Of a stretch of DNA of 64,000 bases, positions 42,283 through 52,289 are shown one piece after another. Position numbers and translations under genes: made by a program. Source of the stretch: Methanomethylovorans sp041447285 (GTDB lineage Archaea; Halobacteriota; Methanosarcinia; Methanosarcinales; Methanosarcinaceae); NCBI RefSeq assembly GCF_041447285.1, contig NZ_JBGMEB010000009.1, forward strand, positions 103,097 through 167,096. Reading direction: 5' to 3'. How positions within the stretch are numbered: position 1 is the stretch's first letter; every line of letters starts with the position of its first letter. The notes under the pieces were generated by a model that saw only the letters and a list, made by a program, of their open reading frames with translations, had not been told where the DNA came from and made no database searches.

Positions 42283-45085
42283 TCCTTACTTTATCGATAT
42301 CCCTATCGATTATAGAAAGCTTGTTCTTGTCTACTTTGATCCCTGCAAGGTTCTCTATGAACCAGATAGATTTCACATGGTCATCAGGAGTCAGCTTCCA
42401 GTCTGGTTTCTCCATGTAGAAATCTATACCTTCGGCATACCTCATGAGCTCCAGACGCACTTCTTCAGTGATCCAGCCAAGCTCCTCATAGTAAGAAAGT
42501 ATGTCCGGAAGATTATTACGTCCCACGAGTTCCATAAGGAACTCAAGCCATTCCATACACAGCTTGATACTGGTGGAATTTTTCATTATGTGTGCAAGCT
42601 GTATGCTCTGGCCTGCAACTTTATAACCTCTTGCACCTATTTTTTTGAGCTCACCCTCCACATACTTGGATAGCTCAGCCATTTCGTCCCGAACCTGTTG
42701 CTGTGAAGCAGAAACACTAGAAACATCGATTGCGAGCTTCGAAACATTTCCTGCCATGTCTTGAACAGCATCAGACGTTTCAGCACCAGATTTCTCCATA
42801 GTAGCAAGTTTTGGGATCAAGCTCTCCATTGATCCGATTTTACCGGACAAAGCGGAAAAGCGCTCATCATTTTCCTGAGATGTCTCCTGCATTTTCGAAA
42901 CAAGGGCCGAATAAGATTCCACCAGCTCAGATATATGTTGCTCAATACTTGAAAGACTTGATATGAGGTTCTTGTTCTCAGACTGAATCTGAGAGACCTG
43001 TTGTTCAATTCCTGAAAAACGTGATTCCAGTTGCCCTACACGCTCATCCAGGCTATCGAATTTCATACCTGTTGCCTTCATCACGTCATCAGAAGAGCTT
43101 TGAAGCGATTTAACAGAATCCCCAAGTACATTCACATTTCCCGAAAGCTCCTCAAACATGCAAAAGACCTGTGAAACATTTCCTGTAGATAGCTCCAGCT
43201 TCTCCTTCACATCTTCCAGTTCCTTAGACATATACAAAATACTGCCATCCTCATCACCAGAAGATTCAGATGCAGATTCTTTTTTAGAGACAGGAACGGC
43301 ATTATAAAGAGTGCTCGATGGCCTCTGTACCATGCTTGCAGGAAGAGAAGATGTTTCAGGAATCATATTGCCCTGATTTTTCAGAGATTTTAGCTCATCC
43401 TTATTACCATTGGCCCCTCCTTTGGCACCTTCCAAGGAGTCATTACTAGTAGGAGGAAGTTTTTGTAAGTTATTCTCTATCTTCAGTGCTTCGGGGAAAT
43501 CAAACAAGGGATTTTCTATTGGTGTTACCTTCATAAAATCGTTTGGAGTACTATCATTTGCCTTAGTATCTTCCGTACTGACATTTGATGAAGCAGAAGG
43601 AGGTATCGAGAACTGATCTGCGCTACCATTAGGCGCAAAAGGTGATGTACCTGAAAGTTCTGAATCAAAAGGAGATTCACCTGAAAATGGAGTTGATCCA
43701 TTAACTTTTACTTTCTCTTTTTTATACCCATATTCTGAAGTACCAAATAACCGTAAAGAATCATCACCCTCGCGATTATTACCTTCCTTTATTTTCTCCA
43801 TTTTTTCCATCAGACTCTTACCTTTAGTCAGATTACGGAGATTGGAAACAATGGAATCTGCAAACTCACTTATGCCTGCCACCAAGTTCCCCGATACACC
43901 AGCCATCTTTTCGCTGATGCCTGCCTTTTTCTCTTGACTATTGGTACTAGCAATTGAAATCGGACCTGTAGGGAAAGGAGAGATGGCTCCCGAGGGTGAA
44001 AATGGATTTGGACCTTCAGGAACAAAACCTGTGCCAAACGGATTAGTCTGACCTGCAAACGGATCAGGAACCTTCGAAACCGGACCCTTTGCAAAAGGAT
44101 CCACAGATACGGAAAATGGATCTGCAGAAGGAGAGGTTGCAGGGAACGGAGAACTGCCCGATAATGGAGAAGAGGCAGGTGCCTGGTCAAATGGATTTCC
44201 AGCTGAAGAGAACGGATCCTTAGACGAACTCGGCCCGGAAAATGGAGAATTGCCTGGGACATCAAAAGGCGATGGACCTACTGAGAAAGCAGGAGTTACA
44301 CTACCTGACTGAGGTAAATCAAAGGGATTACCTGAGCCAGAATGTTCAGCAGGAGAAGTTGAAGGCATAGAGGCCTGATTTGATGAGAATGGAGAAAACT
44401 CAACCGAAGCAGGGGCTGTGTTTTGAGAAGGTGGAGTGATCCCACCTAAAACAGGAGTATTCGAGGTAAGAGGAGAAGAGATAGTGTTTTCAGCAGATAC
44501 CGAAAATAATGGCAAATTAGGCATCCCGGGTTCATCCAATTTTGGACCGGGGGTGGAGAGTCCAGAAAGAAACGGAAGCGTAGCAGCATCATTTACAGAA
44601 GTTGTTGAACTACCGCCCTTTGTACCGTCATCTGGCAATGCGATTTCAAAAAGTGGTAGTTGTTTTTTCTTAGCTGTCTGAGCTTTGGACAGATTCTTTA
44701 CATCAGGTGCAGTAACCTCCGGAGATGCTACCTGTGATGCCTGAGATAAAAAGGGAGGTAAAGACTCTTTATTCCCACCTGGTATAAAAGGAGAAAGTGG
44801 ATCGTTTGATGGTTTCTGATTGGACTGAAGAGAATTAAGATCAGGCATTTCCATGGAAAATAAAGGAGGAGTTATATTGGAAGGTGGTTGATAGGAAGTA
44901 TTCTCCTGAGGAAGAGGAGAAATACTTGTCTCCTGAATAACTGTTTCTGAGAAAGCTTTTTGAAAAAGGTCAGGAATGGGAGCTCCAGCTGCAAAAGGTG
45001 GTGCACCTGCAGCAGGAGTACTAGTATCACTACTTGAGTCTTGTTCTTTTTTCTGGCCTGGCTGTTCCCATGGTAATTTGCTCAT
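42257..45085 (-). CDS. FlaD/E-domain protein with SPF/DPF/NPF-rich N-terminus
   Basis: The product has 942 residues. Residues about 1-375 are low complexity (P, S, F, N, G) with dozens of SPF, NPF and DPF triplets. About 385-430 is a helical basic stretch (SNLRNLTKGKSLMEKMEK). A second disordered part runs to about 600, then a coiled coil (about 612-800) with heptads such as LSSIEQHISELVESYSALV. The C-terminus (about 834-942: IKLCMEWLEFLMELVGR, LGWITEEVRLELMRYAEG) is the FlaD/FlaE (ArlD/E) domain of archaellum motor accessory proteins. Classical FlaD is about 350 residues and sits in the arl cluster; this one does neither. It could be a cytoplasmic cone or polar-organising protein, which is inference. 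Confidence 0.8.
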   Translation of the reverse strand: MSKLPWEQPGQKKEQDSSSDTSTPAAGAPPFAAGAPIPDLFQKAFSETVIQETSISPLPQENTSYQPPSNITPPLFSMEMPDLNSLQSNQKPSNDPLSPFIPGGNKESLPPFLSQASQVASPEVTAPDVKNLSKAQTAKKKQLPLFEIALPDDGTKGGSSTTSVNDAATLPFLSGLSTPGPKLDEPGMPNLPLFSVSAENTISSPLTSNTPVLGGITPPSQNTAPASVEFSPFSSNQASMPSTSPAEHSGSGNPFDLPQSGSVTPAFSVGPSPFDVPGNSPFSGPSSSKDPFSSAGNPFDQAPASSPLSGSSPFPATSPSADPFSVSVDPFAKGPVSKVPDPFAGQTNPFGTGFVPEGPNPFSPSGAISPFPTGPISIASTNSQEKKAGISEKMAGVSGNLVAGISEFADSIVSNLRNLTKGKSLMEKMEKIKEGNNREGDDSLRLFGTSEYGYKKEKVKVNGSTPFSGESPFDSELSGTSPFAPNGSADQFSIPPSASSNVSTEDTKANDSTPNDFMKVTPIENPLFDFPEALKIENNLQKLPPTSNDSLEGAKGGANGNKDELKSLKNQGNMIPETSSLPASMVQRPSSTLYNAVPVSKKESASESSGDEDGSILYMSKELEDVKEKLELSTGNVSQVFCMFEELSGNVNVLGDSVKSLQSSSDDVMKATGMKFDSLDERVGQLESRFSGIEQQVSQIQSENKNLISSLSSIEQHISELVESYSALVSKMQETSQENDERFSALSGKIGSMESLIPKLATMEKSGAETSDAVQDMAGNVSKLAIDVSSVSASQQQVRDEMAELSKYVEGELKKIGARGYKVAGQSIQLAHIMKNSTSIKLCMEWLEFLMELVGRNNLPDILSYYEELGWITEEVRLELMRYAEGIDFYMEKPDWKLTPDDHVKSIWFIENLAGIKVDKNKLSIIDRDIDKVRKSSEIYNI

Positions 45086-45143
45086 AAAGTCCCAACTTCA
45101 AATAACAGTAAATTCAAATTAATTAGAGTAAATTATACATGTA

Positions 45144-45153
45144 TTTATATAAA
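45144..45153 (-). promoter_or_regulatory. TATA box of the FlaD/E-like gene
   Basis: TTTATATAAA on the minus strand lies about 63 bases before ATG 45085, predicting a start near 45120 and a leader of about 35 bases. Confidence 0.5.
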
Positions 45154-45517
45154 ACTTGCTGGTTGAAAATATGCATGATAAAAAAAATAACACTAAACAA
45201 ACAAAAAACACTCAGCAAAAATGAAAATCAAGTAAATTCGAATTATAAATTAGAAGCAGGCGCACATGAAAATTTGAGGGAATGGACGAGAGATAAAGGA
45301 TGAAATTTGTGCTAGAAATTCATGTTGTTGTTACTCTGTGCGCCTATTCTGTGCATACGTTATCAAAATATATAAGGGTTTTGTAGTTGATCGTAAGTAA
45401 ACTCGGATAGCAGAGAAAGGAAAAACAATTCTCATCATAATGATGAGTATGACAACTGTGCAAATAGAAATAACTTAAAAAATGAGAAAAATAGAATAAG
45501 TATACCAATACGACCTT
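45154..45517. other. intergenic stretch upstream of the FlaD/E-like gene
   Basis: No gene that I can support. It contains a 17-base near-palindrome CTCATCAT-A-ATGATGAG at 45431-45447, 71 bases past the thiI stop, which could be a binding site or part of the thiI 3' region. Confidence 0.4.
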
Positions 45518-46699
45518 TTATACAGTTGATAGCTTGAATACCTTTGCCCCAGATACAGAATACGTTACCAGACCATCAATATCCACTTTGCTTTCTTCAG
45601 CAAGCAGAGAATCATACTCAGCTCTTGTCTCGGGCTTTTCAGGCACAGCTGAACAGCATGTTGCAGGTCTGATGGATACATCATAAGAGCCTATCTTCCT
45701 TGCAAGATCTATTATATCAGCCTTATCGAGTGCTATCAGTGGATGATAGAGAGGAATTGCAAGACCGTAAAGCTCAGCATACATATTTGCAGACGTCTGG
45801 GAAGCTACTTGACCTAGAGAAGAACCAGTTATGACCCCTGTAGCACCTTCAAGCTTCATTATTTCATAAGCAACCCTGTACATAGTCCTTTTACACAATA
45901 CACAGGTTTTATTCCGGGAACACTGCTCCACAAAAGCCTTCAGAGAGCATCCATGAGGAATTTCATATATTTTTAATGGACGACCCGGAGCCCATTGCTG
46001 CAACACTTTTATACTATCCAGTGCACGCTGCCTGGTGGAATCATCCGCATATGGTTCATTGCTGCAGTATACAGGAATAATCTCAACTCCCCTCTTCATC
46101 ATAAGCCAGGCAGCCACAGGAGAATCAATCCCACCTGATACCAGAGCAACCATTTTTCCCTGAGTTCCCAATGGAAGACCACCCACTCCTCTGGAGTTTT
46201 CCGTAAATACATACGCTTCTTTCTGGCGCACTTCTACAAATATCTCCTTATTAGGATTTTTAAGATCAACTTTCGGAGTTTTACCTTCTAAAAGCAAGCG
46301 TTCCCATACAGCATCTCCGCATTTCATCCCTACATCCTGAGAAGAAAAAGTATGATTACCAGTCCTGCGAGCCCTTATGGCAAAAGAGTCGCCTTCATGG
46401 ATAAATTTGGAACCAACATCAGCGCATTTCCTGGATATATCTTCAAGATTCGCATCAACTGCACTTGCAAATGATGCAGAGACAACACCAAAAACATCAG
46501 CTGCAGCATTTGCAGCGTTTTCATCGGAAGTACGGATAAATATTCGGCCCCATTCCCTGCTCAATCCTGAATACTTAACACCACGCTGATCAAGCATAGC
46601 AGAGATATTACGCATAAGGATCTTTTCATAGTGGTTCCTGACACCCGGACTTTTCAGTGCCAGCTCCCCATATCTGACAATTACAATCTCTTTCATCAT
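45518..46699 (-). CDS. thiI: tRNA 4-thiouridine synthase ThiI
   Basis: The product has 393 residues. It has an N-terminal NFLD and THUMP region (to about 165), then the PP-loop SGGIDSPVAAWLM (about 183-195) and KRTMYRVAYEIM with CVLCKR. ThiI adenylates tRNA U8 for sulfur insertion, and some homologues feed thiazole synthesis. The C-terminal rhodanese domain of E. coli ThiI is absent, as usual in archaea, so sulfur must come from another donor. The start may be either of the two adjacent ATGs. Confidence 0.95.
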   Translation of the reverse strand: MMKEIVIVRYGELALKSPGVRNHYEKILMRNISAMLDQRGVKYSGLSREWGRIFIRTSDENAANAAADVFGVVSASFASAVDANLEDISRKCADVGSKFIHEGDSFAIRARRTGNHTFSSQDVGMKCGDAVWERLLLEGKTPKVDLKNPNKEIFVEVRQKEAYVFTENSRGVGGLPLGTQGKMVALVSGGIDSPVAAWLMMKRGVEIIPVYCSNEPYADDSTRQRALDSIKVLQQWAPGRPLKIYEIPHGCSLKAFVEQCSRNKTCVLCKRTMYRVAYEIMKLEGATGVITGSSLGQVASQTSANMYAELYGLAIPLYHPLIALDKADIIDLARKIGSYDVSIRPATCCSAVPEKPETRAEYDSLLAEESKVDIDGLVTYSVSGAKVFKLSTV

Positions 46700-46774
46700 T
46701 TTACTGTTTCCTGATGAGTCTCATATAACTTACCCTTTAAAAAGAAAATGCCATAGAATTCAGAAGCTCAGTAT

Positions 46775-47080
46775 TCAGCGCCTGATGACAAAGCTTGTAA
46801 ATTCGCCTGAAGGTTGCTTCCATTTTATATCTAAGGAATCCACACGAGACGAAGGAGGGCCTACACGAAGCCTTTGAACAAATGAGTCCACGAATTGCTT
46901 AGGTCCTTCGGCCAAAACCTGTACGCAGCCATCAGAGAGATTACGCGCATAGCCCACAATACCTAGTTCTTGTGCAGTATTTTTAGTGAACTGACGGAAA
47001 AAAACTCCCTGTACCCTTCCACATACACGGACCTCGATAAGTACACGCCCGTCATCCATGAAAGGGTATTCAGGAACCAT
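46775..47080 (-). CDS. acyP: acylphosphatase
   Basis: The product has 101 residues. It shows GRVQGVFFRQFTKNTA with the catalytic Arg and GYARNLSDG with the catalytic Asn, both intact. It hydrolyses acyl phosphates such as carbamoyl phosphate. The first ATG (47080) lies 1 base after the thrS stop, and another at 47059 is possible. It is translationally linked to thrS. Confidence 0.93.
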   Translation of the reverse strand: MVPEYPFMDDGRVLIEVRVCGRVQGVFFRQFTKNTAQELGIVGYARNLSDGCVQVLAEGPKQFVDSFVQRLRVGPPSSRVDSLDIKWKQPSGEFTSFVIRR

Positions 47081-47081
47081 A

Positions 47082-48986
47082 TTATATGAACTTTGGCCTC
47101 AAAGAGAGCATCTTTGCAAGAGGCAAGCCCCTGTATGGCAAGCCAGCGATCTCTGCCTGTATACGGGCATTCAGTTCTTCAGAGGACATTTCCACAGTTT
47201 TGGGGCGATTAGCTTGGGATTCGGCCCGTACAGTCACATTTAGTTTGCCAGTCTCGACTTCCTTATCTCCGATGACCACCACATAAGGCACCCATTCACG
47301 CCCTGCTTCACGTATACGCTTGCCTACAGTATCCTCGCGGTCATCAATATCCACACGGCAGTTCAACTTCTCAGACACTTGCTTTGCAAATTCTAAATGC
47401 TTCTCAGATACTGGAAGCACTCTTACCTGTGTTGGGGAAAGCCAGACAGGAAGCATCGGAACGTCTCCACGTTCAGCTCTCATGGCCTCTTTCTCCAGCA
47501 GGCCATAGATACAGCGCTCGATTGCGCCGCTTGGAGAGCAATGCAATATAGTTGGACGTTTCTCCTCACCGGTGACATCGACATATTTTATGTCATATCT
47601 TTCAGCATTCTCTACATCTATCTGCACTGTGGAAAGAGCGCTTGCCTTTGCCAGAGCATCCACAAAGTTGAACTCGAATTTAAGAACGAAATAGAAGAAC
47701 CTTGTATCCCACATCTCTACAAGTACCGGCTTGTTCACAGTGCGGGCAAGGTTAGTGATGAAATCCTTATTCTCCTCATAGAAATCTCTTGTGAACCTAA
47801 TGGCAACCTCGAAGTCTTCAACCTTGATACCGACCTGATCCAGAATGCGGATGCACATATTATACTGATCGTCAAACTGGGAAACAGCCTGTTCCATATC
47901 ATGACACAGAGTATGCATATCAGGCATAGTGAATGCCCTCAGGCGGCGCAGGCCAACAAGCTCTCCCCTCTGCTCCTTACGGAAACTGTAACGAGTTAGC
48001 TCGATCATCTTCAGAGGTAGGTTCTTGTAAGACATAGTCATGTCATGATTGATAAGGAACTGACCAAAACATGCAGCAAACCTCAGGAAAAGCTGTCTTT
48101 TATCGGATTCTATGGAATACTGCCTTGCTGGGAACCTGTCAAGATACTTCTTAAGAGTTGGATGGTTCATGTCATACATCAAGGGAGTTTCTACTTCCAT
48201 GGCTCCCACCTTGAGTGACTCCTCAACGACGTAATTTTCCAGTAAAGACTTGATGAGCCTGCCTTTGGGATAAAAACGCATGTTACCGGAGTCTGACCCT
48301 GGCTCATAATCGGCTATTTCCAGCCTGCGCATAAGCTCAACGTGAGGTGGTGCCTTTTCAACTTCTCTTTTCTTGGATATCTCATAATCCACGAACTTTC
48401 CAAGGTTCTCATGGCCTTTGAAATCAAAACCATCCATTTCATGAAGCTCGCCATCGGGAGTGAGAATACGCCAGTAGGATTTAGCAGTGCTTTCGGCTTT
48501 CAGGGCCTCAGAGACCACTTCAGGCTTTCCTTCAAGAGCGCAAACAACATTAACACCGTCTTTGTTCTCCGGAGCGATGGAACGGGAAAGCTCAGAAAGC
48601 GGGTGACCTTTGCAACTGATCTTGAATGCTTTGTACCAGCCAAAAGGAGCCCTTTTTACAGTGTACTTTTCAGAGAGTGCTTTTTCCATGGCGGTAAGCA
48701 CATAAACTGCAACTTTCGGCGAAGAGAGGTTTGAACTGAGATGAGCATAAGGATAAAGCATAACGTTGTTAGTTTTTACCTGCCCTATGACCTTCTCGAC
48801 CTCAGAGACACCTTTCTGGACCACTTCATCAGGATTCACCTCGTCCGTTTTCTCTACGGCTATGAAAACTGTGAGTGCATCCTCCAGCCTGCCAGATTTC
48901 ATTGGATCTTCGATCTTCTCTGCCACCGGGGTGCTTTTTTTGACCTCGTATTCGATATAATCAGAATGGATGAGCAATAGCTGCAT
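47082..48986 (-). CDS. thrS: threonyl-tRNA synthetase, archaeal type
   Basis: The product has 634 residues from ATG 48986, with AGGTG 8 bases upstream; an in-frame start at 49052 adds 22 residues that the family lacks. Residues about 1-140 (MQLLLIHSDYIEYEVKK) are the archaeal D-aminoacyl-deacylase-like editing domain that removes Ser. The class II core follows (about 200-500; RFAACFGQFLINHDMTMSYKNLP, FRKEQRGELVGLRRLR, and GDVPMLPVWLSPTQVRVLPV), then the HGTP anticodon domain. An archaeal housekeeping gene. Confidence 0.97.
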   Translation of the reverse strand: MQLLLIHSDYIEYEVKKSTPVAEKIEDPMKSGRLEDALTVFIAVEKTDEVNPDEVVQKGVSEVEKVIGQVKTNNVMLYPYAHLSSNLSSPKVAVYVLTAMEKALSEKYTVKRAPFGWYKAFKISCKGHPLSELSRSIAPENKDGVNVVCALEGKPEVVSEALKAESTAKSYWRILTPDGELHEMDGFDFKGHENLGKFVDYEISKKREVEKAPPHVELMRRLEIADYEPGSDSGNMRFYPKGRLIKSLLENYVVEESLKVGAMEVETPLMYDMNHPTLKKYLDRFPARQYSIESDKRQLFLRFAACFGQFLINHDMTMSYKNLPLKMIELTRYSFRKEQRGELVGLRRLRAFTMPDMHTLCHDMEQAVSQFDDQYNMCIRILDQVGIKVEDFEVAIRFTRDFYEENKDFITNLARTVNKPVLVEMWDTRFFYFVLKFEFNFVDALAKASALSTVQIDVENAERYDIKYVDVTGEEKRPTILHCSPSGAIERCIYGLLEKEAMRAERGDVPMLPVWLSPTQVRVLPVSEKHLEFAKQVSEKLNCRVDIDDREDTVGKRIREAGREWVPYVVVIGDKEVETGKLNVTVRAESQANRPKTVEMSSEELNARIQAEIAGLPYRGLPLAKMLSLRPKFI

Positions 48987-49092
48987 GATTTCACCTGCAA
49001 AATTACCTGTAGACTTAGATTTAACAATCCTTATAAACCTTTTTAGCGTCAAAAGTTTTTAGAAGCTAAATCTTACCCAAAAAGAAAGGAAA

Positions 49093-50160
49093 TCATACCG
49101 AAGAATCAGATTTTTTTATTTCACCATAAACAGGCGTTCCCATATGAACCCTGTAAGCAGATATCAAGCATGCAAGGATAATAGGTGCCAAAAAGAACCC
49201 GGAAATGCCACCCACAAAAGCACCGCCTAAGAAAGAAAGCATTATTAATAGAGGATGGACTCGCGAATGCATGCTTGCAAGGTACGGCCGAAGTATAAAT
49301 TCAGGTGGCAGGTAAATTACAATGGAAGCAACAATAAAGAATATTAAAGCTGATTCAAGCCCCATCTGGAAATAGCGAACAACCGCAAGAGCAATAAGAA
49401 CAGTATAACCAGCAAATAAGGGAACAATAGATGCAATAAAAATTAGAGTTGCAAGGGCAAGAATATGGGAAAAACCAAATAAGTAGAAAACAACCAGAGA
49501 AGTTACACTAACAAATAAAGCAGCATAAGCGTTGCCAATGAACACTCCTTTAAGTATCAAGTCAAGGTGTTTTATATACTCTGCAACCCATGGCCTGTTG
49601 TCCACCGGCATAAATGCCACCAGACTTTTGTAGATCTTGTAGCCGTCAGCCAGCAAGAAATAACACACTAATACTGATATGGCCAGATTGAGGATAAACA
49701 TTAAAATGGCCTTTGCATAGGATAATAACCCAAATCCACTAAGTAAAGGTAGTACTGATGTAGATGTATCCCATATAAATTGGCGGATTGGTTCATTGTA
49801 TTGAGGTGGTATATCAACAGCTGCAACAAAATCAAATAAACTATTGATAAATACACCTTGGTTTTCGAATATCCAGCTTACCAATCTTGTTATTTCAATT
49901 ATTCCAGAACCTATGATAAAAACTACAGGCATTACAATAATCAGAGTTGCCATCAATGCACCTAAACGCTGATACCGATGTAGCTTAAGATAGATTGGCC
50001 TTGCTATATACGCCAGAACTAAACCCAGTACAATGCCATCAGCAAGGGGAAGAAAAATAGAGATAAGAATCAGTGAAAGCAGTATGACGATCAAAATGAC
50101 AGCTATCTTTAACCTTGAAGATATAAGTACAGAAATACCATCTAATTGACCTAACTGCAT
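49093..50160 (-). CDS. AI-2E/PerM-family membrane transporter
   Basis: The product has 355 residues and seven or eight membrane helices. It contains GLVLAYIARPIYLKLHR near the N-terminus and the C-terminal GGISGFFLAPIILACLISAYR, which are family features. Members export small molecules (AI-2) or exchange sodium and protons; the archaeal role is unknown. It is a single-gene unit on the minus strand. Confidence 0.9.
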   Translation of the reverse strand: MQLGQLDGISVLISSRLKIAVILIVILLSLILISIFLPLADGIVLGLVLAYIARPIYLKLHRYQRLGALMATLIIVMPVVFIIGSGIIEITRLVSWIFENQGVFINSLFDFVAAVDIPPQYNEPIRQFIWDTSTSVLPLLSGFGLLSYAKAILMFILNLAISVLVCYFLLADGYKIYKSLVAFMPVDNRPWVAEYIKHLDLILKGVFIGNAYAALFVSVTSLVVFYLFGFSHILALATLIFIASIVPLFAGYTVLIALAVVRYFQMGLESALIFFIVASIVIYLPPEFILRPYLASMHSRVHPLLIMLSFLGGAFVGGISGFFLAPIILACLISAYRVHMGTPVYGEIKKSDSSV

Positions 50161-50234
50161 GTATACACATCTTATAATTTTATTTTGTGGCTGTTATATA
50201 ATTTGTATAAAACTATTAAAGCTTCACCCATATA

Positions 50235-52250
50235 TTAGTGGTCCTCCCTAAGCCACGGGAGATTACGGGGAGCGTATTTCAAAACCACACACGGTTCAAT
50301 ACACTTGCCACATCTGATACAAGCATTGCTTATGAAAAGACCTCGCATATCATCAATTTCAATGGCATTCACGGGACATACACCTTGGCAGATGCCACAC
50401 CTTGTACACATGCACACTCTCATAAGCTGCAGTGTGACCTGTCTAAATACTTCGGTAGCTTTTTCTCTGCTATCGGCAGTGACCAGCAGGTTACCCGAAG
50501 AGAAGAACTTAACTGTTGCATCACCTGCTCTTACAAGCAGCATTCCCATACTTTCAGCAGCCTTTAGATCGCCTATAATATACAGAACATCTGCTGCATC
50601 CTGAAGAGAAACACCCCCCACTTTAGCTTCAATTGTAAAACCTCCGCCAGTACATGGAGAAGCACCGCTTACAGAGTCTACACTGAAGTTTTCATTAGCT
50701 GCGGAGAGGTCATATTTAATCCCAAGCTCTTCTGCAAGCTTGATCATTTTGGGAGGCAGTTCTTTCCAGCGCCATAGACCATGTTCTACAAAAGACTCCG
50801 GCAGCCCCTTTTTGTTGGCCCATTCCAGAAGATATCTGTGCCAGCGTGCATGAAGGGCAGGATGCAACCTGGAAAAAATCTGGTATTCCGCAGATAAAGA
50901 AGCCGGACAGAGGTAGCACCCCACTCTTTCGAAACCCATATCATAAAGAGGGTTGTAATCAAGATTCTTTCCATATATATACAACCATACTTCTATCGCC
51001 CTCCAGTCCCGGATGGGGAAAATATTGAGCTGTGTTGGAACAAAGGGATTTCTCTCACTGGCAGAAATGGAAGCTCTTGAGAAAGACTCGTATTTCCTTT
51101 TACCATCCACAGTAAGGCATACTTCCCCTTCGCTTGTGGATCCGTCTATAACCCTGTTAGCAGGTGCTAATTTACAGACCTTGCAGCACCAGCGCATGTC
51201 TTTTGCAGGCGGACCGAACCTTTCGAGATTCTCCCAGAAAGCATCACCTGCAGCTGATTCTATTAACTCGATACCACAAATTGAACAAAAATTGCGTGCG
51301 AATTCCACAGTTTCAGGGAATTCAATACCAGTGTTAAGAAAAAAAGCCTTAACATGTCTTTTTTTAAGAGTACTGCGGGTAAGATCAAACACCACAAGGC
51401 TATCCTTTCCACCACTGAAAGACACATGGACCGGCAGGTCTTTGTATTCCTTGCGGTTGACAATACCCTTGATAACATTAGCAGCATCCCTGGAAATCTT
51501 TTCCATGTGGCTTGTGTTTGCTTTGATCACATCTTGCACGGAAGATATATGAGGGTTAAGTGAAACAGGATTCCCATCAAGTTTCCTTACACGTAATACA
51601 GCATCTTCTGAGTTTTTAAAGTGCTCATGATCAGAAAGTGATACACCAAAACCGATAAGACTTTTACATTTGATTAGGACAGTATCCTGTTTTTTGATAT
51701 CTTCTGTAAATTTCAGAAGCTGGTCAGCTTTTATCTTTTTGCCGCTGAGGTGACTGGAAGCCTTTTTAAGTTCAATGGTTTTGCTATTAGTATGTGCTGC
51801 CAGGATCTTTGCACCGTCAACGGACAGGTCAAAAACATATCCCAACGTCTTCATATCAAAACGCAGTACACCAAAATGCAATCCATCGACTATCACTTCA
51901 TCTGTTCTGTCTTCACCTGCAGTCTTATTGAGGAATACTATCCGGTCACCGATAGGATCACAATTGAAAGAGGTAAACAGAAGACCTTTGAGAACTTCTT
52001 TCTCATAAGGCGAGCAGAACCTTATGTCTCCTGGAGACGACAGATTAACATAAGTACCCTCTGAGTGGCAGATGTCACAAGTAGACTTCAACAGAGGCAC
52101 ATTGCAATGCTGACACCAGAAAATATTATGCTGAAGATTAGCACTATGCTGTTTCCAAGACCTCGAAGGACTGTTTCTAACCCGCTCATGTGCAGGTTTT
52201 CCTGCTGAAGAATTCCTGTTGGAAGAAAAAGATCTGTTCTGTGGTTTCAT
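50235..52250 (-). CDS. PAPS-reductase-like PP-loop protein with zinc ribbon, PUA-like and 2[4Fe-4S] domains
   Basis: The product has 671 residues. Its order is: zinc ribbon (CQHCNVPLLKSTCDICHSEG, about 46-66, read as two CxxC), PUA-like region (about 85-190), PP-loop ATPase (SFSGGKDSLVV, about 276-286) with RWCCKVCKLAP and GCYLCPAS cysteines, then a C-terminal ferredoxin domain with CTRCGICQGVCP and CIRCGKCIEPC. Such proteins are widespread in methanogens. The combination suggests ATP-dependent sulfur transfer to RNA or a metabolite with electrons from ferredoxin, rather than assimilatory PAPS reduction. The substrate is unknown. Confidence 0.88.
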   Translation of the reverse strand: MKPQNRSFSSNRNSSAGKPAHERVRNSPSRSWKQHSANLQHNIFWCQHCNVPLLKSTCDICHSEGTYVNLSSPGDIRFCSPYEKEVLKGLLFTSFNCDPIGDRIVFLNKTAGEDRTDEVIVDGLHFGVLRFDMKTLGYVFDLSVDGAKILAAHTNSKTIELKKASSHLSGKKIKADQLLKFTEDIKKQDTVLIKCKSLIGFGVSLSDHEHFKNSEDAVLRVRKLDGNPVSLNPHISSVQDVIKANTSHMEKISRDAANVIKGIVNRKEYKDLPVHVSFSGGKDSLVVFDLTRSTLKKRHVKAFFLNTGIEFPETVEFARNFCSICGIELIESAAGDAFWENLERFGPPAKDMRWCCKVCKLAPANRVIDGSTSEGEVCLTVDGKRKYESFSRASISASERNPFVPTQLNIFPIRDWRAIEVWLYIYGKNLDYNPLYDMGFERVGCYLCPASLSAEYQIFSRLHPALHARWHRYLLEWANKKGLPESFVEHGLWRWKELPPKMIKLAEELGIKYDLSAANENFSVDSVSGASPCTGGGFTIEAKVGGVSLQDAADVLYIIGDLKAAESMGMLLVRAGDATVKFFSSGNLLVTADSREKATEVFRQVTLQLMRVCMCTRCGICQGVCPVNAIEIDDMRGLFISNACIRCGKCIEPCVVLKYAPRNLPWLREDH

Positions 52251-52289
52251 ACTCGGGTATTTAAAAAAGAATTGACCGATATTATACGG

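Noticed and set aside
31984..45420. CGRATAGCAGAGAAAGG present at 31984-32000 and 45404-45420
   Set aside because: 16 of 17 bases match, with an exact core of 14; several exact 14-mer pairs are expected by chance in 64 kb. One copy is inside coding sequence.
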